64,000 nt of DNA from Vibrio sp. RE88 (lineage in GTDB: Bacteria; Pseudomonadota; Gammaproteobacteria; Enterobacterales; Vibrionaceae). Under the pieces are notes generated by a model, which worked only from the letters and a program-made list of their open reading frames with translations, made no database searches and was not told where the DNA came from. A program made the position numbers and the translations under genes. Below, in pieces: positions 17,461 to 26,500 of this stretch (its first letter is position 1; each line of letters starts with the position of its first letter). The DNA is taken from the NCBI RefSeq assembly GCF_013113835.1, contig NZ_VTYQ01000015.1, positions 16,627 to 80,626 of the forward strand, written 5' to 3'.

Positions 17461-19455
17461 ATGAAATGCCGTTCAAAATTGTCGCTGATTGCTGCTAGCC
17501 TCTGGCTGGCAGCTTCGTCAGCAAACGCTCTTGAAGCGAAAATTACTCTCGAAGACTTACCCGTCTTAGCTCCCGAAGCCCAGCATGCGACAGCAAGTAA
17601 ACGCGTTACCTCACGCTTCACTCGTTCTCACTACAAACACTTCACACTCAACGATCAATTCTCTCAGGCGATATTCCAACGCTATGTTGAGTCTCTTGAT
17701 TTCAATCGTAACGTTTTCACGCAAGCCGATATCGACTCATTTAACAAGTGGGCGGCTGGTATCGATGACCAGCTAAAGTCTGGTGACAACCAGATTGCTT
17801 TTGATATTTACAACTTGTCGATGAAGCGCCGCTACGAACGATTTGTCTACGCACTGTCTTTGCTTGATAAGGAAATGAAGTTTGATACTGATGAGAGTAT
17901 TGAACTTGACCGAAGTGAAGCAGCTTGGCCAAAAGATACGGCGGAGTTAGATGAACTTTGGAGAAAGCGTGTTAAGTATGATGCGCTGAACCTCAAACTG
18001 ACGGGTAAAGATTGGGAAGAGATCAAAGACGTCTTAGGTAAGCGTTATAACAATGCTTTGAAACGTCTGAGTCAAACTCACAATGAAGATGCATTCCAAC
18101 TGTATATGAATGCGTTTGCTCGTGAAGTGGACCCACATACCAGCTATCTATCTCCAAGAAGTGCTGATCAATTCCAGACGGAAATGAACCTTTCACTGGA
18201 AGGTATTGGTGCCGTACTTCAAATGACAGACGATTACACCGTAATTCGCTCATTGGTTGCTGGTGGCCCTGCATCTAAGAGTAAGCAATTAGCTGAAGGT
18301 GACCGCATTATTGGTGTCGGCCAGGACGGTGAAGATATTGTTGATGTCATTGGCTGGCGATTGGATGATGTCGTTCAGTTGATTAAAGGCCCGAAAGGGA
18401 CCAAGGTTAATCTGCAGATCTTGCCTGAAGGTAAAGATGCGAAAGCGGAAGTCATCACCATTATTCGAGACAAAATTCGTCTTGAAGACCGCGCTGTTAA
18501 ATCTGAAGTCATTGAAAAAGATGGTAAGAAGATTGGCGTATTGGAAGTACCAAGCTTTTACGTTGGTCTCGCAAAAGATACGGATAAGTTGATTACCGAT
18601 CTGAAAGGCCAAGGTGTTGATGGCATTATTGTCGACTTGCGTAATAATGGTGGTGGTGCGTTAACAGAAGCGACGGCTCTATCTGGTCTCTTTATTACTA
18701 GCGGGCCGGTGGTTCAAGTCCGTGACAGCTATGGTCGGGTCAATGTAAATAGTGATACCGACGGCAAGATCAGCTACGACGGACCGATGACGGTATTGAT
18801 TAACCGCTACAGTGCATCAGCTTCAGAAATCTTCGCTGCCGCTATGCAGGACTATGGCCGCGCGATTATTCTTGGCGAAAACTCTTTTGGTAAAGGGACG
18901 GTTCAGCAACACCGTTCGTTAAATCATATCTATGATTTATTTGATAAAGAGTTAGGTTACGTTCAGTACACAATTCAGAAGTTTTATCGTATCGATGGTG
19001 GCAGTACGCAAAATAAAGGTGTTGCACCTGACATTGCCTACCCAACGCCAATTGAGCCTAGCGAAACAGGTGAGAGTGTTGAAGATAATGCACTGCCTTG
19101 GGATAGCATCGATAAAGCAAAATATGAAGTGTTACAGCGTAACGAAAAACTGATCACTAAGCTTAATAGCGAGCACCAAGCTAGAATCGCTAACGATCTG
19201 GAATTCCAGTTTATTGCTGAAGATATCGAAAAGTATAAAGCTGAGAAGGACGATAACTCACTATCTCTTAACGAAAAAGTTCGCAAAGAGGAAAGCGATA
19301 AGGCGGATGATGATCGCTTAGCTCGTATCAATCTGAGACAAAAATCTCACGGAGAGAAAGCATTTGCATCTCTCGATGATGTGCCAAAAGACTACGAAGC
19401 TCCAGATGCGTATCTGGATGAATCCGTAGCTATCATGGTTGATATGATTAAGTAG
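17461..19455 (+). CDS. prc: Periplasmic tail-specific protease Prc (Tsp)
   Basis: C-terminal processing protease that degrades or trims periplasmic proteins, including peptidoglycan-hydrolase regulators. The 664-residue precursor has a signal peptide (LSLIAASLWLAASSANA), an N-terminal Prc-specific helical region, a PDZ domain near residues 235-320 (LEGIGAVLQMTDDYTVIRSLVAGGPA) and the S41 protease core. The catalytic pair is Ser453 in YSASASEIF and Lys478 in FGKGTVQQ, 25 residues apart as in the E. coli enzyme. The C-terminal domain is present (ADDDRLARINLRQKSHGEKA), so it is not truncated. It follows proQ at 17 bp and ends at a strong terminator. Confidence 0.95.
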   Translation: MKCRSKLSLIAASLWLAASSANALEAKITLEDLPVLAPEAQHATASKRVTSRFTRSHYKHFTLNDQFSQAIFQRYVESLDFNRNVFTQADIDSFNKWAAGIDDQLKSGDNQIAFDIYNLSMKRRYERFVYALSLLDKEMKFDTDESIELDRSEAAWPKDTAELDELWRKRVKYDALNLKLTGKDWEEIKDVLGKRYNNALKRLSQTHNEDAFQLYMNAFAREVDPHTSYLSPRSADQFQTEMNLSLEGIGAVLQMTDDYTVIRSLVAGGPASKSKQLAEGDRIIGVGQDGEDIVDVIGWRLDDVVQLIKGPKGTKVNLQILPEGKDAKAEVITIIRDKIRLEDRAVKSEVIEKDGKKIGVLEVPSFYVGLAKDTDKLITDLKGQGVDGIIVDLRNNGGGALTEATALSGLFITSGPVVQVRDSYGRVNVNSDTDGKISYDGPMTVLINRYSASASEIFAAAMQDYGRAIILGENSFGKGTVQQHRSLNHIYDLFDKELGYVQYTIQKFYRIDGGSTQNKGVAPDIAYPTPIEPSETGESVEDNALPWDSIDKAKYEVLQRNEKLITKLNSEHQARIANDLEFQFIAEDIEKYKAEKDDNSLSLNEKVRKEESDKADDDRLARINLRQKSHGEKAFASLDDVPKDYEAPDAYLDESVAIMVDMIK

Positions 19456-19472
19456 CTGAAAATAAAGGAATT

Positions 19473-19503
19473 AAAAAGCGGGCCAAGTAACGGCTCGCTT
19501 TTT
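19473..19503 (+). terminator. Intrinsic terminator of proQ-prc
   Basis: AAAAAGCGGGCC pairs with GGCTCGCTTTTT (one G-U) around a 7-nt loop, with the U-tract running to 19505. Confidence 0.85.
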
Positions 19504-19520
19504 TTATATCAATAATTAAC

Positions 19521-19534
19521 GTGATATAGATCAA
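19521..19534. promoter_or_regulatory. FNR-like box upstream of the secreted two-repeat protein
   Basis: GTGAT-ATAG-ATCAA matches the FNR consensus TTGAT-N4-ATCAA at nine of ten positions. It lies about 60 bp before the gene at 19595, a position suited to activation. Unproven; Crp also recognises related sequences. Confidence 0.35.
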
Positions 19535-19594
19535 AAAATTTCGCTTAATCAGATTTCCGCTCCTAAGCTTAAAGAAAAGAGTGAGGGGTGCGCT

Positions 19595-20257
19595 ATGAGA
19601 TGGATTGGAATTCTACTGACTTGTTTTAGCGTTTCTGTGTTCGCGAGTGAAACCAGAGATAACAGCGATTTAACTCAATTCGACCAGCCATTCCTGCTCG
19701 GTGACTGGTATTTGGTTAACCCAAACCCTGAGCAATCTGAAGAGAATTTTCTAGCCATCAAACTGAGCCTCGACTCTAACTACAGTTTCAAGATCGACAT
19801 TCAAAAACGCGATTACTCGGTCGATCACTGGGAGGGACTTTACGCCGCGAATGAAGATACATTAATTCTCGGTTTGAATACCTCCGAGCCGCAAATTTAC
19901 AACTACAGCAGTAATCATAATATGCTGAACCTCAACGGTGTGGTGTTCACAAAAGCCTTATCCAATTCGCTTGCAGGTATGTGGTCAAGTGCTCAGTTGA
20001 GTGGTCATGAGATGGTGGCCAGTGAAGTGCAGCGAATGGATTTGATTTTGCAGCCTGACTTTGTATTTATGTTTAGAGTCAGTAACGAGGAAGGCGACGA
20101 AGCTATTCACAAAGGTGTGTACTACACCGAAGGAGAGCATTTAGTGTTGCTCTATGAAAACGGTGAGCATGAAACAAAATACAGTTTGAACAGTGATATC
20201 CTCACTCTGGAAATGGAAGAAGGAGCACTCTACGCCGTGCTGAACCGGGTCAGGTGA
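19595..20257 (+). CDS. Hypothetical exported protein with two tandem beta-rich repeats
   Basis: I do not recognise a named family. The 220-residue protein has a signal peptide (GILLTCFSVSVFA) and then two related halves. Each starts with a LxGxW motif (LLGDWYLVNP near 35; LAGMWSSAQL near 126), continues with a strand ending in Y/V-x-F (SNYSFKIDI; PDFVFMFRV), a G-x-Y strand (EGLYAANEDTLIL; KGVYYTEGEHLVL) and a Y-strand plus L-x-L strand (YNYSSNHNMLNLNG; TKYSLNSDILTLEM). This is the pattern of a duplicated small beta-barrel or lipocalin-like fold. A GAGGGG-like ribosome-binding site precedes the ATG. It is monocistronic between two terminators, with an FNR-like box upstream. Confidence 0.7.
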   Translation: MRWIGILLTCFSVSVFASETRDNSDLTQFDQPFLLGDWYLVNPNPEQSEENFLAIKLSLDSNYSFKIDIQKRDYSVDHWEGLYAANEDTLILGLNTSEPQIYNYSSNHNMLNLNGVVFTKALSNSLAGMWSSAQLSGHEMVASEVQRMDLILQPDFVFMFRVSNEEGDEAIHKGVYYTEGEHLVLLYENGEHETKYSLNSDILTLEMEEGALYAVLNRVR

Positions 20258-20329
20258 CATAACATTCAACAAATAGAGGTGAGTATTTAGACGTATAGTT
20301 TGAATTTATTCGCCACAGTAGGGTAAAAG

Positions 20330-20354
20330 CGAGGTATTTAGACATAATACCTCG
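20330..20354 (+). terminator. Intrinsic terminator
   Basis: CGAGGTATT pairs with AATACCTCG around a 7-nt loop, followed by seven T. It closes the secreted-protein transcript. Confidence 0.85.
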
Positions 20355-20429
20355 TTTTTTTAATTGTCTGGGGTTAAGCTAGCTCAAAATAAAATTATCA
20401 GCGTTTGCAAACAACCACCTATTTAATAA

Positions 20430-20446
20430 GTGTCTCAAATAGACAC
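20430..20446. promoter_or_regulatory. Inverted repeat in the pepN leader
   Basis: GTGTCT-CAAAT-AGACAC is a perfect 6-bp dyad 39 bp before the pepN ATG. It could be an operator or an mRNA hairpin; I cannot assign a regulator. Confidence 0.3.
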
Positions 20447-20484
20447 AAGCACAATGTATTACATCTAGTCAGAAGGATTTCGAC

Positions 20485-23091
20485 ATGGCTCAAACACCTC
20501 AAGCCAAATATCGCAAAGATTACACCTCACCATCCCATACTATTTCCGACATCGACTTAACTTTCGATCTCCATGATACAGCGACAATCGTAACGGCTGT
20601 TTCTCAAGTTAAGCAGTTAAAAGAATACACAACGCTTCAACTGGAAGGTGAAAGTCTTAAACTGGTTAGTGTCTCTGTTAACGGTGAAGTTTGGACAAGG
20701 TTTGAAGAAAAGGAAGGTGCGCTAGAGATTTCCGCACTGCCTGAGACGTTCGAACTGAAAATCGTCACTGAAATTAATCCCGAAGAAAACACAGCTTTGG
20801 AAGGTTTGTATAAATCTGGCGGCGCTTTCTGTACTCAATGTGAAGCGGAAGGCTTCCGTCGAATCACTTACTACATGGATCGCCCGGATGTGTTAGCGAA
20901 ATACACAACGAAAGTGATCGCAGATAAAGCGGATTATCCATTCTTACTGAGCAACGGTAACCGTATTGCAGAAGGAGAGTTGGAAGGTGGCCGTCATTGG
21001 GTTCAGTGGCAAGACCCGCACCCAAAACCAGCGTATCTATTTGCGCTTGTTGCTGGGGATTTTGATGTCCTTCGCGATAAGTATGTGACTAAATCTGGCC
21101 GTGATGTGGCGTTAGAAATCTTTGTCGATAAAGGTAACCTTGATCGCGCACCACATGCAATGACGTCTCTTATCAACTCAATGAAGTGGGATGAAGAGCG
21201 CTTTGGTCTAGAGTATGACCTTGATATCTACATGATTGTTGCTGTTGATTTCTTCAACATGGGCGCAATGGAAAACAAAGGTCTTAACATCTTTAACTCT
21301 AAATTTGTTTTGGCAAATGAGCAAACGGCAACTGATACAGACTACCTAGGTATCGAAGCGGTCATTGGTCATGAGTACTTTCACAACTGGACAGGCAACC
21401 GAGTCACTTGTCGAGACTGGTTCCAATTGAGCTTGAAAGAAGGCCTTACTGTATTCCGCGATCAGGAGTTTTCGTCGGATTTAGGTTCACGAGCGGTGAA
21501 TCGTATTAACAACGTAAGAATTATTCGTGGTCCTCAATTCGCAGAAGATGCGAGCCCTATGTCTCATCCAATTCGTCCTGAAAAAGTTATAGAAATGAAT
21601 AACTTCTATACTTTAACGGTATACGAAAAGGGCAGTGAAGTTATCCGAATGATGCATACACTGCTGGGAGAAGAAGGTTTCCAGAAGGGTATGAAGCTTT
21701 ACTTTGAGCGCCATGATGGCACGGCGGCAACCTGTGAAGATTTTGTTGCAGCTATGGAAGATGCATCTGGTGTTGACCTGAAACAATTCCGCCTATGGTA
21801 CAGCCAATCAGGTACACCAACGGTATCCGTTACAAGTGAGTATGATTCAGCAGCACAAACGTATTCTCTGACGGTTTCTCAACGCACTGAACCGACTCAT
21901 GAGCAACAAGAAAAACAGCCGCTTCATATTCCGTTTGATGTTGAGTTGTACGCGGAAAATGGTGATGTCATTGAGTTACAATGTAACGGTAAAAAAGTTG
22001 AAAGTGTTCTTAACGTTACAGAAGCGGAGCAAACCTTCGTGTTTGAAAACGTATCTGAGCAACCAGTACCGTCTTTGCTACGTGAGTTTTCTGCACCGGT
22101 AGTCCTTGAGTACGATTACAGCGATGAAGAACTGATTTTCCTGATGGTGCATGCGCGTAACGAGTTTGCTCGTTGGGATGCTGGTCAAATGCTGCTAGCA
22201 AAATACATTCGTAGCAACGTTGAAGCAGTACAAAGTGGTCAAGATGTTGAACTGTCTCCAGCGCTGATTGATGCCTTCCGAGGTGTCTTATTGTCAGACA
22301 AGCTTGAGCCAGCATTTATTGCTGAGATGATGGCATTGCCAAACCACAATGAAGTATCCGGCTGGTACAAACAAGTAGATGTTGATGCCGTTGCTAAAGT
22401 GCTTAAATCTATCAAAGTGAAGCTGGCTGCTGAGCTAGAAGATGAGTTTGGCGCGCTTTATCACAGCTTGAAGCAGGTTGAATACACGATCGATCACCCA
22501 GCGATCGGCAAGCGCTCTTTACGTAACACTGCTTTAGCTTATCTAGCATACACGGAACAAGGGAATGAGTTAGCAGAGAAGCAGTATTTCGATGCGAACA
22601 ACATGACAGACACCATTGCCGCAATGAGTGCTGCGAATAGTGCGCAACTAGCATGCCGCGAAACACTGATGTCAGACTACAGTGACAAGTGGAAGCATGA
22701 TGGCCTGGTTATGGACAAGTGGTTTGCGCTGCAAGGTACTAACCCAGCCAATAACGTCTTGGATGTAATCAAGGATACGATGAGTCATGAAGCGTTCAGT
22801 TTGAAAAACCCGAACCGAACTCGTAGCCTCGTTGGATCTTTCCTGAATATGAACCCAGTGCGGTTCCACGCTAAGTCAGGTGAGGGGTACAAGTTCGCAG
22901 GTGAGATTCTGAAAGAACTAAACAGCAGTAACCCACAAGTCGCTTCGCGCCTGATTGATCCATTGCTTAAGTTCCGTAAGTATGATGAAGAGCGCCAAGC
23001 TCTGATTAGAGCAGAGCTTGAAGCACTCAAATCGATGGACAACTTAGCAAAAGACCTATTTGAGAAGGTCAACAAAGCTTTGGAAGCGTAA
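20485..23091 (+). CDS. pepN: Aminopeptidase N (M1 zinc metallopeptidase)
   Basis: Cytosolic broad-specificity aminopeptidase of 868 residues. Zinc and catalytic elements are clear: the exopeptidase motif GAMENKGLNIF near residue 260, the zinc site HEYFH with the second-helix glutamate in LKEGLTVFRDQEFSSD, and the catalytic tyrosine region YTLTVYEKGSEVIRMM. Glutamate 117-like CTQCEAEGFRRITYYMDRPDV at the N-terminal domain fits too. The C-terminal helical domain is complete (ending LFEKVNKALEA). An AGAAGGA sequence eight bases before ATG supports the start. It is monocistronic, with its own leader dyad and a terminator at 23103-23130. Confidence 0.97.
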   Translation: MAQTPQAKYRKDYTSPSHTISDIDLTFDLHDTATIVTAVSQVKQLKEYTTLQLEGESLKLVSVSVNGEVWTRFEEKEGALEISALPETFELKIVTEINPEENTALEGLYKSGGAFCTQCEAEGFRRITYYMDRPDVLAKYTTKVIADKADYPFLLSNGNRIAEGELEGGRHWVQWQDPHPKPAYLFALVAGDFDVLRDKYVTKSGRDVALEIFVDKGNLDRAPHAMTSLINSMKWDEERFGLEYDLDIYMIVAVDFFNMGAMENKGLNIFNSKFVLANEQTATDTDYLGIEAVIGHEYFHNWTGNRVTCRDWFQLSLKEGLTVFRDQEFSSDLGSRAVNRINNVRIIRGPQFAEDASPMSHPIRPEKVIEMNNFYTLTVYEKGSEVIRMMHTLLGEEGFQKGMKLYFERHDGTAATCEDFVAAMEDASGVDLKQFRLWYSQSGTPTVSVTSEYDSAAQTYSLTVSQRTEPTHEQQEKQPLHIPFDVELYAENGDVIELQCNGKKVESVLNVTEAEQTFVFENVSEQPVPSLLREFSAPVVLEYDYSDEELIFLMVHARNEFARWDAGQMLLAKYIRSNVEAVQSGQDVELSPALIDAFRGVLLSDKLEPAFIAEMMALPNHNEVSGWYKQVDVDAVAKVLKSIKVKLAAELEDEFGALYHSLKQVEYTIDHPAIGKRSLRNTALAYLAYTEQGNELAEKQYFDANNMTDTIAAMSAANSAQLACRETLMSDYSDKWKHDGLVMDKWFALQGTNPANNVLDVIKDTMSHEAFSLKNPNRTRSLVGSFLNMNPVRFHAKSGEGYKFAGEILKELNSSNPQVASRLIDPLLKFRKYDEERQALIRAELEALKSMDNLAKDLFEKVNKALEA

Positions 23092-23102
23092 TCGCTGAGC
23101 GA

Positions 23103-23130
23103 AACAGTAGCACTTTATAGTGCTACTGTT
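23103..23130 (+). terminator. Intrinsic terminator of pepN
   Basis: AACAGTAGCACT pairs perfectly with AGTGCTACTGTT around TTAT, followed by TATTT. Confidence 0.8.
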
Positions 23131-23187
23131 TATTTACACAGTGTTTTTCTGCGCGTGATAAAATCGTTACTTTTTTAATCAAAGAAA

Positions 23188-23406
23188 ATGAATCAGTACT
23201 ACTTTTCACTCAACATCTCATATCAATCTTTTCTCGCTCATTACAATGGGGCGGCGAGCAACATTTTAGTGGTGACAGACAATGGTTTACGCCTACAATT
23301 GCCTGCATCAAGATTCAGACCTTTTCTTAGTCAAATTGGCCTTAAGGGGCGTTTTCGTTTAACAACTGACCAAAATAACAAGTTTCTTAAGTTAGAAGTT
23401 CTGTGA
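23188..23406 (+). CDS. DUF2835 family small protein
   Basis: A 72-residue protein matching the DUF2835 family of gammaproteobacteria, which has no known function. Conserved parts include the N-terminal YYFSLNISYQSFLAHYNG, the central VVTDNGLRLQLPASRFRPF and the C-terminal LKGRFRLTTDQNNKFLKLEVL. The predicted fold is mostly beta with no membrane segment or signal. The ATG has only a weak upstream AAAGA. It lies between pepN and gdhB, the position this family often has in Vibrio and Pseudomonas. Length agrees with the family. Confidence 0.8.
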   Translation: MNQYYFSLNISYQSFLAHYNGAASNILVVTDNGLRLQLPASRFRPFLSQIGLKGRFRLTTDQNNKFLKLEVL

Positions 23407-23594
23407 GCAACTGATTTTATAGGAGTTTAAATAGTGCCTTAGTCACATTATCGAACATTTCACCTCCTACCACTCCTAAAAGAATTAACTATTTATCAAT
23501 AAAGCTTTTACAATAAAGCGGCATTACCCGTGTTAAGCACTATGCTTACAACATCCCCCAAAAATATATACAATTCTAATTGTGGAGTGTGATT

Positions 23595-26500
23595 ATGACC
23601 GCGCGTGAAACTCTGATGCCGGTTCTGCTTGAAAAGGTCTACAAACTGATTCAAGACAAACTCGAGCTTGCTCATCAACCCTTAGTCACTCAACTTGCTC
23701 AGCATTTATTCAATAACATATCTCAAGACGACCTAGTCGAACGAAACGAATCTGATTTGTATGGCGCTGTAGTTAGCCTTTGGCACCATATCAATGAGAA
23801 AAAAGCAGATGATGTATCGGTTCGAGTTTTTAACCCGACCGTTAGCCGTCAAGGATGGCAATCCACACACACCATTGTAGAAATCGTCGTTCCTGACAGT
23901 CCCTTCCTTGTTGACTCGGTAAAAATGGCACTTAGCCGTTTAGACTTAGCTTCTCACCTTATGCTTCATGGCCCTACACAGATTGAACGCAACAAAAAAG
24001 GTGAGATTACCAGCATCAATGAAGGTGAGGGTGTTCTTCAGTCACTGTTCCATGTTGAAGTTGACCGCTTAAGTGCGAAAGAGACGATGAGCTCTCTAAA
24101 AGAAGAGCTACTTAAAATCCTGACTGATACTGCTTTGGTGGTTCAAGATTGGTTACTGATGGTTGAAAAACTGGAAGAGGTAACGAATCAAGTTGAAGCA
24201 CAAGAAGGTAAAGTAGAAGTAGAACGTGATCGTTACGAGGAGACGATCAAGTTTCTCCGTTGGTTAGGTGATCACAACTTCACATTCATGGGCTACAAAG
24301 AATACGACCTTGTCAATGTTGACGGCGATACCGAACTTCGCCCAACAGCGGATAAAGGTTTAGGGCTATTTGGCAACCGTGATCGTGTGCGCAGTGTGAA
24401 GCTTTCCGACTTCCCTGACTCTGCTCGCTTAGAAGCGAAGAAGCCATTCCTGCTGATTATGACCAAAGGTAATACGCCTTCGCGTATTCACCGCCCAGCT
24501 TATACCGATTACATCGGTATCAAGAAGTTTGATAAAGATGGAAAGGTTGTCGGTGAGCACCGTTTCACTGGTCTTTACACCTCCGCTGTATATAACCAGA
24601 GTGTCGAAAGTATTCCGCTGATTCGTGAAAAAGTAGAACGTATCCTAGCCGCAAGTGGCTACCGTGAAGGCTCGTACTCTTACAAAGCTCTGCATAACAT
24701 TCTTGAAAATTACCCTCGCGATGAACTGCTTCAAGCGAAAGAAGAAGAACTTCTTGAAGTGGGTATGGGTGTGGTGCAGATGCAAGATCGCGACATGCTT
24801 CGTTTGTTTGTTCGCAAAGACCCGTTTGGTCGTTTCTTCAGCTGTATGGTGTACGTAACAAAAGATCGTTACAACACTGAGCTTCGCCGCCAGACTCAGC
24901 GAATCCTAAAACAATATTTCGGTTGTGATAAAGAAGTAGAGTTTACAACTTACTTCTCTGAGAGCCCACTAGCCCGAACTCATTACATTGTTCGTGTTGA
25001 TAACAACAACATGGACGTAGACGTTAAAACGATTGAGCAAAACTTAATGGAAGCATCTTCAACTTGGGATGATCGCCTGTCTGACGCGATTGTTGCGAAC
25101 TTCGGTGAAAGTAAAGGTCTGCCTTTATCGAAAGAGTATCTACGTGCATTCCCTCGTTCGTACAAAGAAGATGTCATGCCTGGTTCTGCAGTAGCAGACA
25201 TTGAACGTCTTGAAGCGCTTAGCGATGACAACAAGTTAGGTATGTTGTTCTACCGTCCGCAAGAGCTGGGTTCAGATTCAAAATCAGTTCGCTTGAAACT
25301 TTATCATCGCGATGAACCTATTCACCTTTCAGACGTGATGCCAATGTTGGAAAACTTGGGTCTACGAGTGATTGGTGAGTCACCTTATGAAGTTCGTAAA
25401 GCGAACGGCCAGGTGTATTGGATCCTCGATTTCTCAATGCTTCATAAGAGTGAAAAGACAGTTGATCTTCGTGAAGCTCGTGATCGTTTCCAACAAGCAT
25501 TTGCCGCAATTTGGGCAGGTGAACTGGAGAGCGATGGTTTCAACCGCCTAGTACTTGGTGCGTCATTAACGGGTCGTGAAATTTCGATTCTTCGTGCTTA
25601 CGCGCGCTACATGCGTCAGGTAGGTTTCCCGTTCAGTCAACAATACATTGAAGAAACGCTAAGCCATTATCCTGAGCTAGCGAAAGGTTTGGTTGAATTA
25701 TTTGCTAAGCGTTTTGATCCCAAATTTAAGGGCAGTCAGAAAGGTCAGACTGAACTAACTAATAAGATCACAGAGCAACTTGATCATGTAGAAAGCTTGG
25801 ATGATGATCGTATCATCCGTCGCTATGTCGAAATGATCAGTGCAACGCTGCGTACTAACTACTATCAGCTAGACGCGAATAAGCAGAATAAACCTTGGCT
25901 ATCGTTGAAGATGAAGCCGAGTGACATTCCAGAAATTCCTCAGCCAGTTCCTGCATTTGAGATCTTTGTATATGCACCGGATATCGAAGGTGTTCACCTA
26001 CGTGGTGGCAAGGTCGCTCGTGGTGGTTTGCGTTGGTCAGATCGTCAAGAAGACTTCCGTACCGAAATCTTAGGTCTGGTTAAAGCACAGCAAGTTAAGA
26101 ACACGGTTATTGTTCCGGTTGGCGCAAAAGGCGGTTTTGTTTGTAAGCGTCAGCACACTCTAAGTGGTCGTGATGAGATCTTTGCTGAAGGTCAACGTTG
26201 TTACAAACGCTTTATTCGCGCACTTCTAGACGTATCAGACAACATTATCGAAGGGGAAGTGATTCCGCCGAAGAGTGTGGTTCGTCATGATGAAGATGAC
26301 CCGTATTTGGTTGTTGCGGCAGATAAAGGTACAGCGACATTCTCTGATTTAGCGAACTCTGTGTCTGACGAATACAACTTCTGGCTAGGTGATGCCTTTG
26401 CTTCTGGTGGTTCTAACGGTTACGACCACAAAGCTATGGGTATTACAGCGAAAGGTGGTTGGGAATCTGTAAAACGTCATTTCCGTGAAATGGGTATTGA

